NCBI GenBank assembly: GCA_963691815.1
Contig: OY829659.1
Span: 5,912,515 to 5,976,514 of the forward strand
Reading direction: 5' to 3'
DNA from: Echiichthys vipera
Taxonomy: Eukaryota; Chordata; Actinopteri; Perciformes; Trachinidae
DNA: 64,000 bases
Of the stretch, positions 12,765 to 24,159 are shown piece by piece. The first letter of the stretch is position 1; every line of letters starts with the position of its first letter. Made by a program: the position numbers and the translations under genes. The notes under the pieces are model-generated. The model worked only from the letters and a program-made list of their open reading frames with translations, was not told the DNA's origin and did no database searches.

Positions 12765-13277
12765 CAGTTGATGGGACACACATGGTGGATCTGGATGAGC
12801 ACCATCATCTACACCCAAACTCCACACGGAACAATAAAAAAACAAACACTTGTCATCCAGAGACAAAAAACAAACATTTGGAAGAAGTAAATGGATGCAA
12901 GCTGGAGGGGCGAGGCTCCACACAGCTGGGACTGTTCCTCCACTTCCACACACAACTGATTTAAGAGTTTCAACAAACTGCCGAGGCCACTTAGCAGCCA
13001 ACAGCTGGGATAGCTCGACACTGAAGGTTAGGGCAGGTCGGATATCACCCATCAACACACACAGTTTCCACAGCTGGACAATTCAGTCCGAAATATAAGA
13101 CTGAATGCACCAAAAAACAAAAGAAATTTAAAGTGGCAATAGACATTGCTAAGGAAGAGGAAAGTGCTTGAGTTGCGTCCTTTATGAAGGGTAATAAAAA
13201 GACACAGAGCCTTCATCTGCAGTACATTACAGTTTACTACTTCCTTTCACAATAATAGTTGAATATAATGTTTTGAA
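12765..13277. other. Unannotated stretch
   Basis: A-rich runs at 12834-12876 and short overlapping open frames on both strands, with no domain or splice structure that I can support. Confidence 0.5.
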
Positions 13278-13860
13278 TCAGTGCGTTTCCATGCATAGAA
13301 GTAACCCGAAAATGGTCTTTCCCCAGTTTAGGGAATAATCAGAATATTGAAGTTACCCCTGTTTACATGAGCGGGGAGAATGGAGAAAATGACGGGAGTA
13401 GTTTGACCTCCGGTACAGTAGGTGGCGCTCCGCCAACATACAGCTGGTCGGAAAACGGCCTCTTTTTACGGTTCACCTTTGTCAAAATCACTGCATCTTG
13501 GAAAGCGGGGGTGAAAATGGCCGACTTTTGGACAGAGTTACGACAGAAAGGGGTCTTCTTGGTAGTGATGTTACCTGCCATGGTGAAGTCCTCCCTCGGT
13601 TTAAAGGTGACGCACGTGCTGTTGTTGTTTTCGGCACTGTTGCTTCCTTGTTTATTCTTTTTCCGGGTCAAAAGCCACTGTGCAGATGCAGACGTCACAC
13701 CCGATATTACTCCGGGGAAGCTGTTCACACGCTGATTACTGAAGGAGTTATCTAGGTCTGTTAACCGGGGTTTGAAAACTACCCGGGGTACGGTGTTAAC
13801 CTGACGTTTGAGAAACAGGGTAATATAATCTGTTTTTTAAACTGCATGTTAACGCACTGA
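13278..13860. mobile_element. TIR DNA element, 583 bp
   Basis: The left end tcagtgcgtttccatgca (13278-13295) matches the complement of 13843-13860 at 16 of 18 positions. The ends, of the type cagtgcgttnncatgca, begin with CAGTG as in many hAT elements, but no 8-bp target duplication was found, so hAT is only a suggestion. The interior includes cagtaggtggcgctccgcc, a phrase common inside fish non-autonomous elements. Two opposing open frames of about 120 codons (13363-13735) show no transposase motifs and are probably incidental. Confidence 0.6.
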
Positions 13861-13869
13861 CTGTCATGA

Positions 13870-15440
13870 CTGTTTTCCAGAGAGCATTTTGCTAAACTCA
13901 TCAAAATAGCTTACAGTCAATAAAACCTCATACAGTAGCTATCATCAGGTAGGGTAAACGGAGGACACTGGAAACTCTACCCAGCAATAGAAAAAGAGTC
14001 CCATGGACGGAGGAGGCAAAGAAGGAGATAAGGGAGAGTGATAGAAAAACATTCTTTCTACTTTTGCTATTAATACCACCAGGTGTTTTACTCTGCCTTT
14101 ATCAGAGCACTGAGATCAGGGTTTCTAGTTCACTTTGGACACTAGCCAGGCTGCTAGCGGCAGCCATGTTGCTAACGTTACCAACAAGTAATGGACCAGA
14201 TTGATCTAACGTTTATTCTTCATATCAACAAAGAGAAAATATTGTTTTGTTTGGGAACAAATCCAGTGTGTCCTGTGCTGTTAGTAATGTTAGCCCACTT
14301 GCGAACACTTGGAAAACCACTTAAAGTGTACTTAGGGAAGATGCAGAGCCACTATATTTACAGCCACCATTGGAGCCGACGTTATCACTTTAAAACAGAG
14401 GATAGATGTGAACTCTTTCCGGTTTTAGTCACTCTTGTGCAAAAGAAGAAGCTGCAGACTAGTTTAAGTCTATCTCTAGATCTCTAGACTAATTTCACAA
14501 TGAGGCTTTATCGTAAATCCTCCAGATTTTACCGTGAACCCCCACTGGAGGTAACGCAGCTCAAATCACTCTAAACCTGGTCCGTGTCCATGCGAGAGAG
14601 ACATCCAGATAATATTTCTCATACACAGACGACTTCACCGAGCTTCTGGCTTGCAGAGCCGCGGACTGAAGGTTTTTTTTTTTGAAACCTCAGAGTCTCA
14701 CAGGACAGAAAACTGAATATCACCCGAGAGACAGAGAGTCCTTGAGCCAGACCAGAAAATCCGGGTCTAATCTTCACAGCCAGGGGTGAAAGGTTTCAGA
14801 AGATTTTCAGTGTGAGCCTGGCAGAGACGTTTGGCTGTAATACCTCTCCAAACCAAATCCACTGGTCCTCAAATTCCTCACCAAAGACGAGAGGGTTGGT
14901 AGACTTTCAATTCATATTTTGTGGGCAAAAAGAAATATGTAAAATAAAATCCTGTGTATACTAAAGCCCAAACAATACTGGTAGTGTCGATCAGGATCTC
15001 GTCGTATGTACCGATCCAGGCTGTTCTCTTTCACTCTTCGTACAATCGATGATAATTAGCAAGTAACTTCCTGGAAATTACAACTAAATAATTGTAGGAT
15101 TATATTTGATTCCCCAGTAAGCAGATAATTAGTTCACTGATACGCATAATTGGACTTATATGCGAAAGGAATTATATATAAAAAAGAGCTGTACAGTTTG
15201 AAGGAATGTGCAAATGTTCACAGTATAAAGAATATGTGCAAAATTAATCATAATGTAAGGATTTGAAAAGCAGCATTCAAATCTGGACTCTGGTCTCTTC
15301 TCTCAGCACTTCTCTCCGGCTTTCAGCACAAATTGCTGCTGAGTGTTTCATCAGCGAGGAAGCAGAGAAGTGGCCTTACATGGGTGCAGTTTGGTTGTTT
15401 TGATCGGAAAGCTTTTGCCCCCGGCCTCTCTCTTTCTTTC
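13870..15440. other. Unannotated stretch
   Basis: No recognisable gene. The frame at 14191-14487 has no domain. Around 14140-14180 are repeated gctagc/gctaac words, often seen in fish repeats, without a definable boundary. Confidence 0.5.
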
Positions 15441-15443
15441 TCG

Positions 15444-15445
<2 letters not shown>

Positions 15446-15530
<85 letters not shown>
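15446..15530. repeat. (CA)n microsatellite, 85 bp
   Basis: About 42 uninterrupted CA units preceded by a ct-rich run. Confidence 0.97.
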
Positions 15531-15532
<2 letters not shown>

Positions 15533-15539
15533 ATGCTGT

Positions 15540-16724
15540 CCACCTACATGTATCACAGTCTGATTGGTCTCCTTCCTGGAAGAGCAGAGTGAGTGCAGCC
15601 TGCTGCTGACTGTGCGGGCCGGCTGCCCGTTCCCTGTGTTAACAATTACGACAGAGCTCTTTACTTTCAAGAACCAACTCTCTCCATCTGAGTCCTCTTA
15701 AGCTGCAGCGATAACCACAGAGAAGATGGTCCGGTTCATTCAAGATGGCTGCTTTTCCCCCTGTAACTGTATCGTCATCCTCATTTCTGCTTTTTCAGGC
15801 TTTGACGCGAGTGGGAACCAAACTCTGTAGCTCTGTTAGCTTTCATCTGCTAAAGAATGCAGAGACAGAAGTACCGAATGTATAAATCAGGGTTTCCACC
15901 ATTAGTAAAAGATATATTGTCCTTCTAATTCTGTTGAAACAGCTGTTAGATGTTACTAAATCCTTTGTACCACCGTTTTTAACTCACCTAGATGTTTTTA
16001 GACCTGCATCACCAAACCGGTGTTTACTGTGTATTTCTGTGCTGTGGGTGCCCGTAGACTCACCTGGCTGCTGGTGTTTGTTGAGGCTATCTATCCAAAT
16101 CGCATTGTCACGGCTCAAGCCACGGGAAATAATCCAGCGTGGCACTCTTAACTGGGAGGCGGATGGTTGCCATTCTGCATTTGCATCACGTCTCAGGCAT
16201 CATTCAGCAGCTCAGCCGAGACACCAGATGGGACAAATATTCGTCTTTGTCCTCACATACAGTGTTTAGTCTGCAAAAAGTAATTTAAGCCCCTTTCCCA
16301 CTGGACCAAAAACCCCCCACTAACATCTGGCTTTTGTCTTTTAGTGGGAAATGTTACAATCAGCATTCATTCATGGGACAAATGACTCTGCAGTTGTTAC
16401 GGGTATTTATCGGATGGAGTGATGAAACTTCCCGGGTGGTCACGCACATTTTCACCTCTTTTCCCGCGTGATGCTACGGCACACGCCAGCAACTTCTGCG
16501 GCTGGGGGGTCATTTTAGCCACAAGCTCTCCACCCGTCTCCCTGCAAGCAACGCTCGAACATCGTTTCAAATAGGTCGGCACAGAGTTTGGAAAAAGAGA
16601 CTGAAAAAGTTGGAGATATAAAAACATAATGTAACATCACACCTTACTTGTTTAGTTCTCTTAAGATTAAACAGACCAACCACAGTATTTTATGACAAAA
16701 GATTTTCTTTGTTACCATGAATTC
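15540..16724. other. Unannotated; possible single TIR end at 16285
   Basis: The phrase aagcccctttcccactgg (about 16289) resembles a terminus of fish MITEs, whose partner would be its complement near 16640, but no such partner was found. No exon is evident. Confidence 0.4.
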
Positions 16725-16736
16725 AATTGTGAACAT

Positions 16737-17104
16737 GGGGCTACATGGTGGTATAGTGGTTAGCACTGTCGCCTCACAGCGAGAAGGTTCCAGGTTTGCA
16801 TCCCGACTGGGGCCTTCTGTGTGGAGTTTGCATGTTCCCCCCGTGTCTGCGTGGGTTTTCTCCGGGTTCTCCGGTTTCCTCCCACAATCCAAAAGACATG
16901 CAGGTGTTCGGTTCATTGATGACTCTAAATTGCCCGTAGGTGTGAATGGTTGTCTGTCTCTGTTTGTCTCTATGTGCCCTGCGATAGACTGGCGTCCTCT
17001 CCAGGGTGTACCCCGCCTCACGCCCGATGTCAGCTGGGATCGACTCCAGCCCCCCGCAACCCCGACAGGAACAAGCGGTGGAAGATGAATGAATGAATGA
17101 ATGA
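16737..17104 (+). mobile_element. tRNA-derived SINE, family S1, full length
   Basis: A 368-bp SINE flanked by perfect 12-bp target duplications aattgtgaacat (16725-16736 and 17105-17116). The head carries an A-box-like tggtatagtgg (16749-16759) and a B-box-like ggtttgcatcc (16793-16803, 9 of 11 to GGTTCGANTCC), suggesting an internal RNA polymerase III promoter. The body includes gtgtggagtttgcatgttc and gatagactggcgtcctctcc. The tail is a short run of atga/gaat units. It was mobilised by a LINE in trans, as all SINEs are. Open frames across it are incidental. Related pieces lie at 22993, 23283, 33327, 54408 and 56590. Confidence 0.9.
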
Positions 17105-17119
17105 AATTGTGAACATAGC

Positions 17120-17935
17120 GTATCACCTACAGATGAAGAGATGTTGATGGAGTTGAATCTACATACAAGGAACTACGAATCTCTCTGCATTTGTCACAGT
17201 CATTGCCTGCAGGTGGTGGTATGTCATACCTGCTGTTGCTATTCCTTTAGTTTCCTATTGGTGGTGCAGGATGACGGGTACAAAACTGCTAAGAAAAGAC
17301 TAAAGAGCTCCGCCTTCTGGAGAAAACGCAGGCTGTGAAATATTAATTAGCTCCATGCGGCTCATCCAAAACGTGCTGTGAAATGTCAAACCTATTTCTA
17401 ACCCTTTTTATTGCGTGACGCAGCACCTGTTTCAACACTCCCGGTGATGTGTTGTTGCTGAGCTCCCAGGCTGACTGAGGATGAACGCTGTCTGACTCAA
17501 CAGCGGAGCATTAAAGCGTGCCGTCGTCTTATTTAGAAAGTTGACGTTTTGACGTGACGCTGAACTTGAGCTTTCTTCAGGGGAATCTAAAAATATTCCT
17601 CACCTGTCTCTGTAATTCTTTATTGTTTTTGAGCTCATATCTTTTATCACTGACGCTCCCTCCTTTCTGTTTAATGTGACAGTGTCTTCCACAAGGTATT
17701 GATAGTGTGCTCAGGAGTGGGGCCACTGTAACGTTAATGTTAGATGCTTGATCTAAAACAAAATGTCTCATCAACCGCTGCTTCGATTGTGATTAGATTT
17801 GCTGTTGATACTCAGTCAAGTGAGGATGAATCCTAATGTTCTTAGAGACCCCCTTACTTTTCCTCCATCAGGCCAAAACGTTCATGTTTATTTTCCCTCC
17901 TCCCTTCATTTGAAAGAGCCTGAGACTGATGCGGA
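17120..17935. other. Unannotated stretch
   Basis: Short open frames only. No repeat boundary or exon identified. Confidence 0.5.
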
Positions 17936-18440
17936 AGATCTGGGTGAGTTTTGAAGTCGAAGAAGTCGCTTCATGCGCCGCTTAGTAATTTTGAGACAGT
18001 ATGAACGGGACCCGGCCTTCAACACCATCCAGTTCTCCTTACACATCTATGGTCTGGAGGCTAGACGCTACGCTCGATTAGCTACTGCTAGGCTAGCATA
18101 AGTCACCCTGAATCTCCCACTTTAACTGTTGGTGGTCGAGTTGCATTGTGGGTAATATTAGCACCAAATTTTTTAAAGTGAAATTCGGCGCAAACTCATC
18201 CCAGGGTCTTTTTCGGCACTTACTTACATCAAATAAGCCATCGAGACAATTTTGGTGTATGAACTATTCACGTTGAAATCCGGGAGAGTTGCTTACAGCC
18301 GGACGTGGCTAACACTGATTAGCTTGGGGCAGTATGGTGAAGGCATTAAAACGTCTTTTTTAACCACTAATACTGCTCAAAATAACATCAAACATCTGCA
18401 GCAGCATAAGAAGAGTCCCTACAAAGAAAACAAAGCACCA
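17936..18440 (+). repeat. Dispersed repeat family A, copy 2 (longer)
   Basis: Bases 18166-18430 align with the complement of 8990-9239. The upstream part to about 17936 (gatgcggaagatctggg, then ggctagacgctacgctcgat) has no partner in the window, but it resembles fish repeats that I recall, so the element probably extends that way. Its boundary is uncertain. A 127-codon open frame on the opposite strand (18553-18936) follows at once. Confidence 0.65.
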
Positions 18441-18552
18441 ACAACATAGTTAGTCAACCCAGAGTTTATTAAAAGAGTGTTTTAAAGACTTACCTACTGG
18501 CCCCTGTACCAGCTCCTCTCGTAGTAAAGCCCATTCAAGTGGATTACCAAAG

Positions 18553-18936
18553 TCAATCCCAAAGGAAGGAGCCCACATGGAAGAATATGTGGATTAAAAA
18601 CAGAACATTTCTCTGCTTCTGCTGTATCAATTTAGTTTTTTTGGCTCTCTTTGAAGGAGCTATGTTGGCGTTGTTGTTGCATAGTTTCAGGTACTGGTGA
18701 GACAATGTGATCCAAGTCAGTTTTGAGGTTGCAACAGATATTGTGTTGAGAGCGTGTCTTTCTGTGATTTTCGAATGACTGTAACTTGAAACCCTATTGC
18801 CTTTGCTAACATTAGCCGGTACGTGAGACAAAGTAACTGCAAAAGCACAGACCGACTCATCACTGGATAGTTTTATAATCTTTGGTTCTCCGTAGGGTAT
18901 CTTCGGCCTCCTTGTACGTACAATTGGCAAGGACAT
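18553..18936 (-). other. Open frame of unknown meaning, 127 codons
   Basis: This minus-strand frame starts MSLPIVRTRRPKIPYGEPKI and has a basic stretch SKRAKKTKLIQQKQR near residues 93-107. Its composition is less repetitive than most frames here and it adjoins repeat family A. I recognise no domain. It could be a transposon-encoded fragment or chance. I would not call it a gene without a protein match. Confidence 0.25.
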
Positions 18937-18939
18937 GGC

Positions 18940-20308
18940 CCCTGATATTTGGCAGGTTACAGGTACTCGTCTTGTATTTGAACACTAAACTGTGGATGGA
19001 TGAAGTGTTGTCCATGCCTCTCCATCGATTTCACACTCCTTCCTCTCAGCTCCATCACACGGGATCAGCCTCCGTGTGATGTAGTGTTGGCTCTATGAAG
19101 CCCTGGAATCGCAACTGCCTGTTTCTCTGCTCTGCTCTGTGATGAATTGCACGCTGAAACGCTTGGAAGCTTGAAGCTTTTTGGCTTTATTTACATCCAC
19201 CTTTATCACGATCTGTCCATCTCTTCGTCATCTTCCTCTCGCCTGGCTTAATTTTCACCATAATTAAATTCAGTTTGCTCCATTTCCATGTCGCTCTTTT
19301 CTAGAATATCATGCTATAGCAGAGGAAGCATCTCTCCACTTGTCTTTAAATGAGCTCCAGGTGGAAATAAATGTACTATTATCCCCTGATATAGACCTGT
19401 TTTCATGTTACCATCCCCCCACCAGTGAAATGCTCACTTCTGCTGAGGCCTCTCTGTCTCATCACATCATATGTTTGCTGGAACACGGCCGAGGCTTAGG
19501 GATTTACGGAAAATATCAAGTGATTTATGGAACGGAGCGCGGCTTACAGGCTCTGCAGAGGTGCAGGATGTTTCATTTACAGTTTTTTCTTCAAGAAAAG
19601 CAGGCGATGCTTGCTTTTTAATGAGTTTAACATTCAGTTATTGTGAAGACTTGAAAGCAGAAAGCAGAGGAGACACTGTAAGTGAAGGACTGATTTTTCA
19701 GAGGTGAGACGGAGAAGTGAGGGCTGCTTAAAACAGACTTTATTTCATCGTGTTTTCACTTTGTTTTTTGGGGTCAGTTGTAGTTGAGAGGCAGCAGAAC
19801 ATCTCTGATTTGGCACTAGGCTGTTATTCAAAAGCATGATTCAGTCCAACATACTGTACTGTCTGACACCACAGCTAGCATAGTATGGGCCTGGTGAGTG
19901 GGAGCCCTGAAGGGAAACAAATTATGCAAATATCGTTGTAACCATGCATGAGCTCATGCTATGCTCCCTTTTTTCACATTTGAAACTAATCCATATGCAA
20001 AACTGAGTTTGTTATCTGGACATCAGCATTTGTTAGCGACACTTGACACGAAAACAAGCGGTTGAATATCGGCGTCTGACGATTGCTGCAGGTTCTCCCT
20101 GTACAGTCAATGTTCTTTTAAAGTCAACATATTGTCATTAACAGGTTGGTACAATGTCATATTTATGCACAGAATTTCGTATGATATCTTACGAAATGCT
20201 GAACGAAAGTCGACCAGCAGATGGTAACGGACCGGAAGTGGTCTCAGACAACAAGGCACCAAGAATAATGTTACGTTTTAACCTACACGGTTGCGGTTAG
20301 GGTCTCAT
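18940..20308. other. Unannotated; palindromic words near 20170
   Basis: No gene recognised. Around 20170-20205 the text tcgtatgatatcttacgaaa is locally palindromic and may belong to an old repeat that continues after the LINE end at 20311-20408. Confidence 0.4.
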
Positions 20309-20310
20309 CT

Positions 20311-20408
20311 CATCTTCAGCCTCTTATCCGGGTTCGGGTCGCGGGAGCAGCAGCTTAAGCAGGGGACCCCAAACTTCCCTTTCCCGGGCCACATTAACCA
20401 GCTCTAAC
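20311..20408 (-). mobile_element. RTE-like LINE 3' end, short
   Basis: The plus strand reads tctcatctcatcttcagcct, then cttatccgggttcgggtcgc, matching 51460-51570 closely. The element lies on the minus strand, with its 3' tail of gatgaga-type units at the left and its truncation at the right after accagctctaac. Very short 3' ends with GATG-like repeats are typical of RTE/Rex3 LINEs. It appears to sit inside another repeat, because sequences on both sides look alike in style. Confidence 0.6.
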
Positions 20409-20544
20409 CACTTGGTTGTGGAAAAAGGTCATGGTTTGATTTAGTATGTCCAGGACATGAATAGCAACGACCCGGGAAACGAACCACGTTCGCCTGGATA
20501 AAGGTCCTGTGTTTTGGGTCGCAAACACCACCCGACCAACCTCC

Positions 20545-21258
20545 CTGCCGATTCGCCTCACACAAATTAGCGCACATTACTTTTTGTTGATATATGTAGA
20601 AAAAAATGCATAAGAAAATCCTGTTTAAGTACGACAACAGTCATTAAAAAAAACCTCAATCGTTAGTTTAACTATTTTTGTAACCATGACAACAAAGGTC
20701 CCCCAAACATTAACAAAGCGGTCGTTTCAACCCAAGGTGGTTTTGTTCCTAATCGAATCTTTTGTCAAATCATAATAAAATGTTTTTATTCTGAGATTAG
20801 AAAACTCTCCTATGTGTTGTTCGGACACATTTTTTGTCGTTACATTGGAACGACTTCTCGGCCTAACTGTCCTCCTTGACCGCCCAAACATAAATCTTAG
20901 CATTACATGTTTGTTTTTTAGGCTTTTAAACAAATATACTGTCATTTTTCTGGGGGTTCCCTGAGATAGATGAGTATCTGCTGTACTACAGTGGTAAAAC
21001 TCATTATGTCAGACTGAGGTCATCCACTTTTGCTATTTAATGATGATTTACGTGTCTCCATGTCCTATTTAAATGCAAATTATGAAATCAGCACATAATT
21101 GATGAACTTGAGGACAGAAATAACCAAAAGTATTTTCTTCTTTTCATTCTTCAGCACTAAAAATAAACAGTATGTTTTCATCTCCTCAGCTAAAAATGGC
21201 TGTGAATTATGATTTTCTTTTTCTCCTGCAGAAGCTGCTCTTATCATACTCTGCTGGT
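20545..21258. other. Unannotated stretch
   Basis: A/T-rich sequence with short frames. At 21231 a pyrimidine run followed by cag and, 25 bases later, gttagt could imitate a micro-exon, but nothing supports it. Confidence 0.45.
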
Positions 21259-21260
21259 TA

Positions 21261-21303
21261 GTGTGTGTGTGTGTGTGTGTGTGTGAGTGTGTGTGTGTGT
21301 GTG
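21261..21303. repeat. (TG)n microsatellite with one GA interruption
   Basis: Two TG blocks separated by gtgtgagtgt. Confidence 0.95.
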
Positions 21304-21725
21304 GGAGCTGAGGCCCAGCGGTTTGCTCAGCTATGTGGGTTACAGTAAGAAGACGGAGGCAGTGGTTTTGAAAGCAGTGTGCAGTCGTTCAGTTCATCTG
21401 CCCTCCTTTCATTGTGCCTCAAACGTCTCTTTTTCATTCGACTCATACATATTCATCTCTCGCTCTCCTCCACCCCTCTATCTCTCCACATGTGGTAATA
21501 CTATTAAAATGTCTGTCAATGATTAATTCCTGTAGCCTAGTTCAGGAGAGAGAGAAAGACTGAGCAGAGCTGCACTGTTAACCCAGTATCAGTGACACTA
21601 CAGTGTTATTTCATTTCATAAAATAAAGGAATGTGCAGCATTTAGAGGAGCTTTGCAATTTAATAACTTACAGTACTAATGCTTATAATACTGTATTCCA
21701 GCGGTTTGCCTACGTTTTTGGCTTG

Positions 21726-22080
21726 TTACCCTTTAAAGGGGACATATCTTACTCATTTTTAGGTTCATACTTGTATTTTGATCTCCACTAGAACATGTTT
21801 ACATGCTTTAATGTTCAAAGCTCATAGTTTTCCCCACACCTCCTTGAATAACTCTGTATTCACCCATTCATCTGCACGCTCAGCGTCTCTGCACAGTCAT
21901 TGTAGCCGGGGAATGACTGTGACGGTACTGCAGCAGCAGTATGGCGCAGTTTCTGAAAATGGCCGGTGTGCGTTTCTCTGTGGATTGGGTGGTTAGATAC
22001 TTACACAGCATTTATAGAGCACATGAACCTGTTTTACAATATAAAAAGACAATACAATAATAATGGACCTTTTAAAATAT
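21726..22080. mobile_element. Candidate fish MITE
   Basis: The phrase tttaaaggggacatatctta, then cttgtattttgatctccact and agaacatgtttacatgcttt, follows the pattern of an abundant fish non-autonomous DNA element that I recall. The right part contains tggaccttttaaaat, which could be the decayed inverted end of ccctttaaagg. No target duplication resolved. Confidence 0.4.
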
Positions 22081-22140
22081 AGCAACGTTTACTTGTGAAG
22101 CTTTATTTCTGGTTAACGTAGGCTCAGAACACAAATCCTC

Positions 22141-22237
22141 GTAGACTAAAGGTCTCAGGCGGACAAAAACACACAGGAGGAGGGATGAATTTGTAATGCT
22201 GTGTGTTTGATTTTGAACTTTTGTGTACCGTTGCGCG

Positions 22238-22295
<58 letters not shown>

Positions 22296-22307
22296 ATTAA
22301 TACATCA

Positions 22308-22392
<85 letters not shown>
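22141..22392. repeat. Repeat family B copy 1 with double (CA)n
   Basis: Bases 22141-22236 match 23993-24084 at about 92 percent by eye (7 differences in about 90). Both copies run straight into (CA)n. Here the CA tract is double: 22241-22293 and 22311-22392, split by atattaatacatcaata. The homology stops with the microsatellite, so unit plus CA behaves as one module. The class of the module is unknown. Confidence 0.8.
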
Positions 22393-22395
<3 letters not shown>

Positions 22396-22399
22396 ATTG

Positions 22400-22990
22400 G
22401 TAGGTTTATTTTTGAACTTTGGATACAGCCAAGCTAGCTGTTTCCCTGTGTTTCCAATCTTTATGCTAAGCTAGCATACTTACTGTACTTCTTCAAATCT
22501 CGCTCTCGGAAAGATTAAAAATATTTCTCCTAGAAGTGAAATAATTAGGAATGTGTTTCAGAAGTGAGAGAGAGCTGCTTTATACCCACTTTAATTACTA
22601 AGTAGTTCTTGCGAGCGACGCTTTCCTGTAGTTTGTCTGCACTCAGAGAGAAGCAGCTGACCGAGTACGTTCACTGTCGCTGCAAATGTCCGTGTCATAA
22701 ACTCTCTGTCTCTCTCCATCCATCCAATCCCATAAGCCCCGGCAGCCGTGCTGGCACACATGCAGCTGAGCACAGCTTGACTTATCAAACTTGGAGTGCC
22801 GTCAGTAAAGAGTCAGCACTGCTAACCGAGCATCAGTGCACTCGCTGGACTGGAGCTGTCTGACTCCACTAAATCAATACCTGATATAGTTCTGAGGAGA
22901 TAATCTGCCTCATTTTCACACAGGGAAAAAAACCCAGCAGACTACATCCCCTGATGCTTGTAGGGCTTTAGAAAAACAGGCCACTGATAA
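22400..22990. other. Unannotated stretch
   Basis: The words gctaagctagcatac near 22465-22480 are typical filler of fish repeats. No gene or boundary. Confidence 0.45.
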
Positions 22991-22992
22991 TA

Positions 22993-23281
22993 AGGGGGCG
23001 ACACGGTGTAGTGGTGGTTAGCACTGTCGCCTCACAGCGAGAGGGTTCCTGGTTCCAAATCTTGGCTGGGGCCCTTCTGGGTGGAGTTTGCATGTTCTCC
23101 CCCTGTCCGCGTGGGTTTTTTCCAGGTTCTCCGGTTTCCTCCCAAAACCCAAAAACATGCTCTACGGCTCTTGCCCGTAGGTGTGAATGGTGGTCTGTCT
23201 CTGTTCATCTCTATGGGCCCTGTGATAGACTGGCGTCCTGTCCAGGGTGTACCCCGCCTCAATTCTGATGTCAGCTGAGAG
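22993..23281 (+). mobile_element. tRNA-derived SINE S1, 3'-truncated
   Basis: The head gggggcgacacggtgtagtg and the A-box-like tggttagcac are followed by ggagtttgcatgttctcccc and gatagactggcgtcctgtcc. The copy ends abruptly after gatgtcagctga, without the tail. It abuts an inverted copy at 23283. Confidence 0.85.
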
Positions 23282-23282
23282 A

Positions 23283-23411
23283 AGCTCCGGAGAAAACCCA
23301 CGCAGACACCGGGAAAACATGCAAACTCCACACAGAAGGGCCCCAGCCAGGATTTGAACCAGGAACCCTCTCGCTGACAGTGCTAACCACCCCCTCACTG
23401 TGTCGCTCTGA
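23283..23411 (-). mobile_element. tRNA-derived SINE S1, inverted partial copy
   Basis: The plus strand reads aaacatgcaaactccacaca and gatttgaaccaggaaccctc, the complement of the S1 head and B-box region, ending near gtgtcgctctg. Together with 22993-23281 it makes a head-out inverted pair joined tail-side, with under 10 bp at the junction. Confidence 0.85.
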
Positions 23412-23429
23412 TCTCTAGTATTCATGTCC

Positions 23430-23990
23430 TAATCTTTGCCCACCACGCACCTCAGCCTCCTGCATGTGCAGTCAAACATAGCACCGACCTCCGCTCAACA
23501 AAAAAAAAGGAGCCTATCCAGGCAGGAATTACGTGTTCTACAACATATGTGGCAAAAGCAAACCGTCAGGAGGTCGTTCCGTTTGTTATGTGGAGCACAT
23601 AAGCGCCAGTTTGCCCTCCAGTTTGTTGACAGGACTGAATCTGCATGATTTAGCTTATGCCGTCTCTTGGAGAGGAAACATGGACTTGATTTGCTTTCTG
23701 CCTCTTTGTGCATCCCAGACAGCTGATCCCCTGCATGTCATCATGTCCGTCTGTGTCTGATGAAAGGAAGGTTCGAAGGAAGTCGTGTAGCTCAGATCCT
23801 GTAATTAGATTTATTGGCAACGTATCATCCATATATGCTGCAATATAAGATTTATGTCTCATTTGTTTCCTGATAGGTAAAACGATGCCTAACATGTTGA
23901 GATTTGATTTCATGCTGAATGTATTTTACATATCGTTACAGTAAAGCTGAGGTACAGGAGAGAACACCCTGTTATTTTGTGCCAGCTCTT
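23430..23990. other. Unannotated stretch
   Basis: The frames at 23436-23760 show no domain. The right part leads into the family B repeat. Confidence 0.45.
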
Positions 23991-23992
23991 CA

Positions 23993-24121
23993 TGTAGACC
24001 AAAGGTCTCAGGTGGACGAAAACACACAGGAGGATGGATGAATTGGTAATGTTGTGTGTTTGGTTTTGAACTTTTGTGTACCGCGCACACACACACACAC
24101 ACACACTCACACACACACACA

Positions 24122-24157
<36 letters not shown>
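23993..24157. repeat. Repeat family B copy 2 with (CA)n
   Basis: The unit gtagaccaaaggtctcagg and onward to cttttgtgtaccg mirrors 22141-22236. It is followed by CA units at 24085-24157 with tca and ata interruptions. Same orientation as copy 1, 1.85 kb away. Confidence 0.8.

Positions 24158-24159
<2 letters not shown>

Noticed and set aside
13363..13735. Overlapping 121-122-codon frames on both strands
   Set aside because: They sit inside a TIR element and lack transposase motifs.
16644..17126. 160-codon minus-strand frame and 123-codon plus-strand frame
   Set aside because: Both lie in the S1 SINE, which is noncoding RNA-derived.
21231..21265. Micro-exon between a pyrimidine-cag and gttagt
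   Set aside because: 25 bases without a coding partner; such pairs occur by chance.
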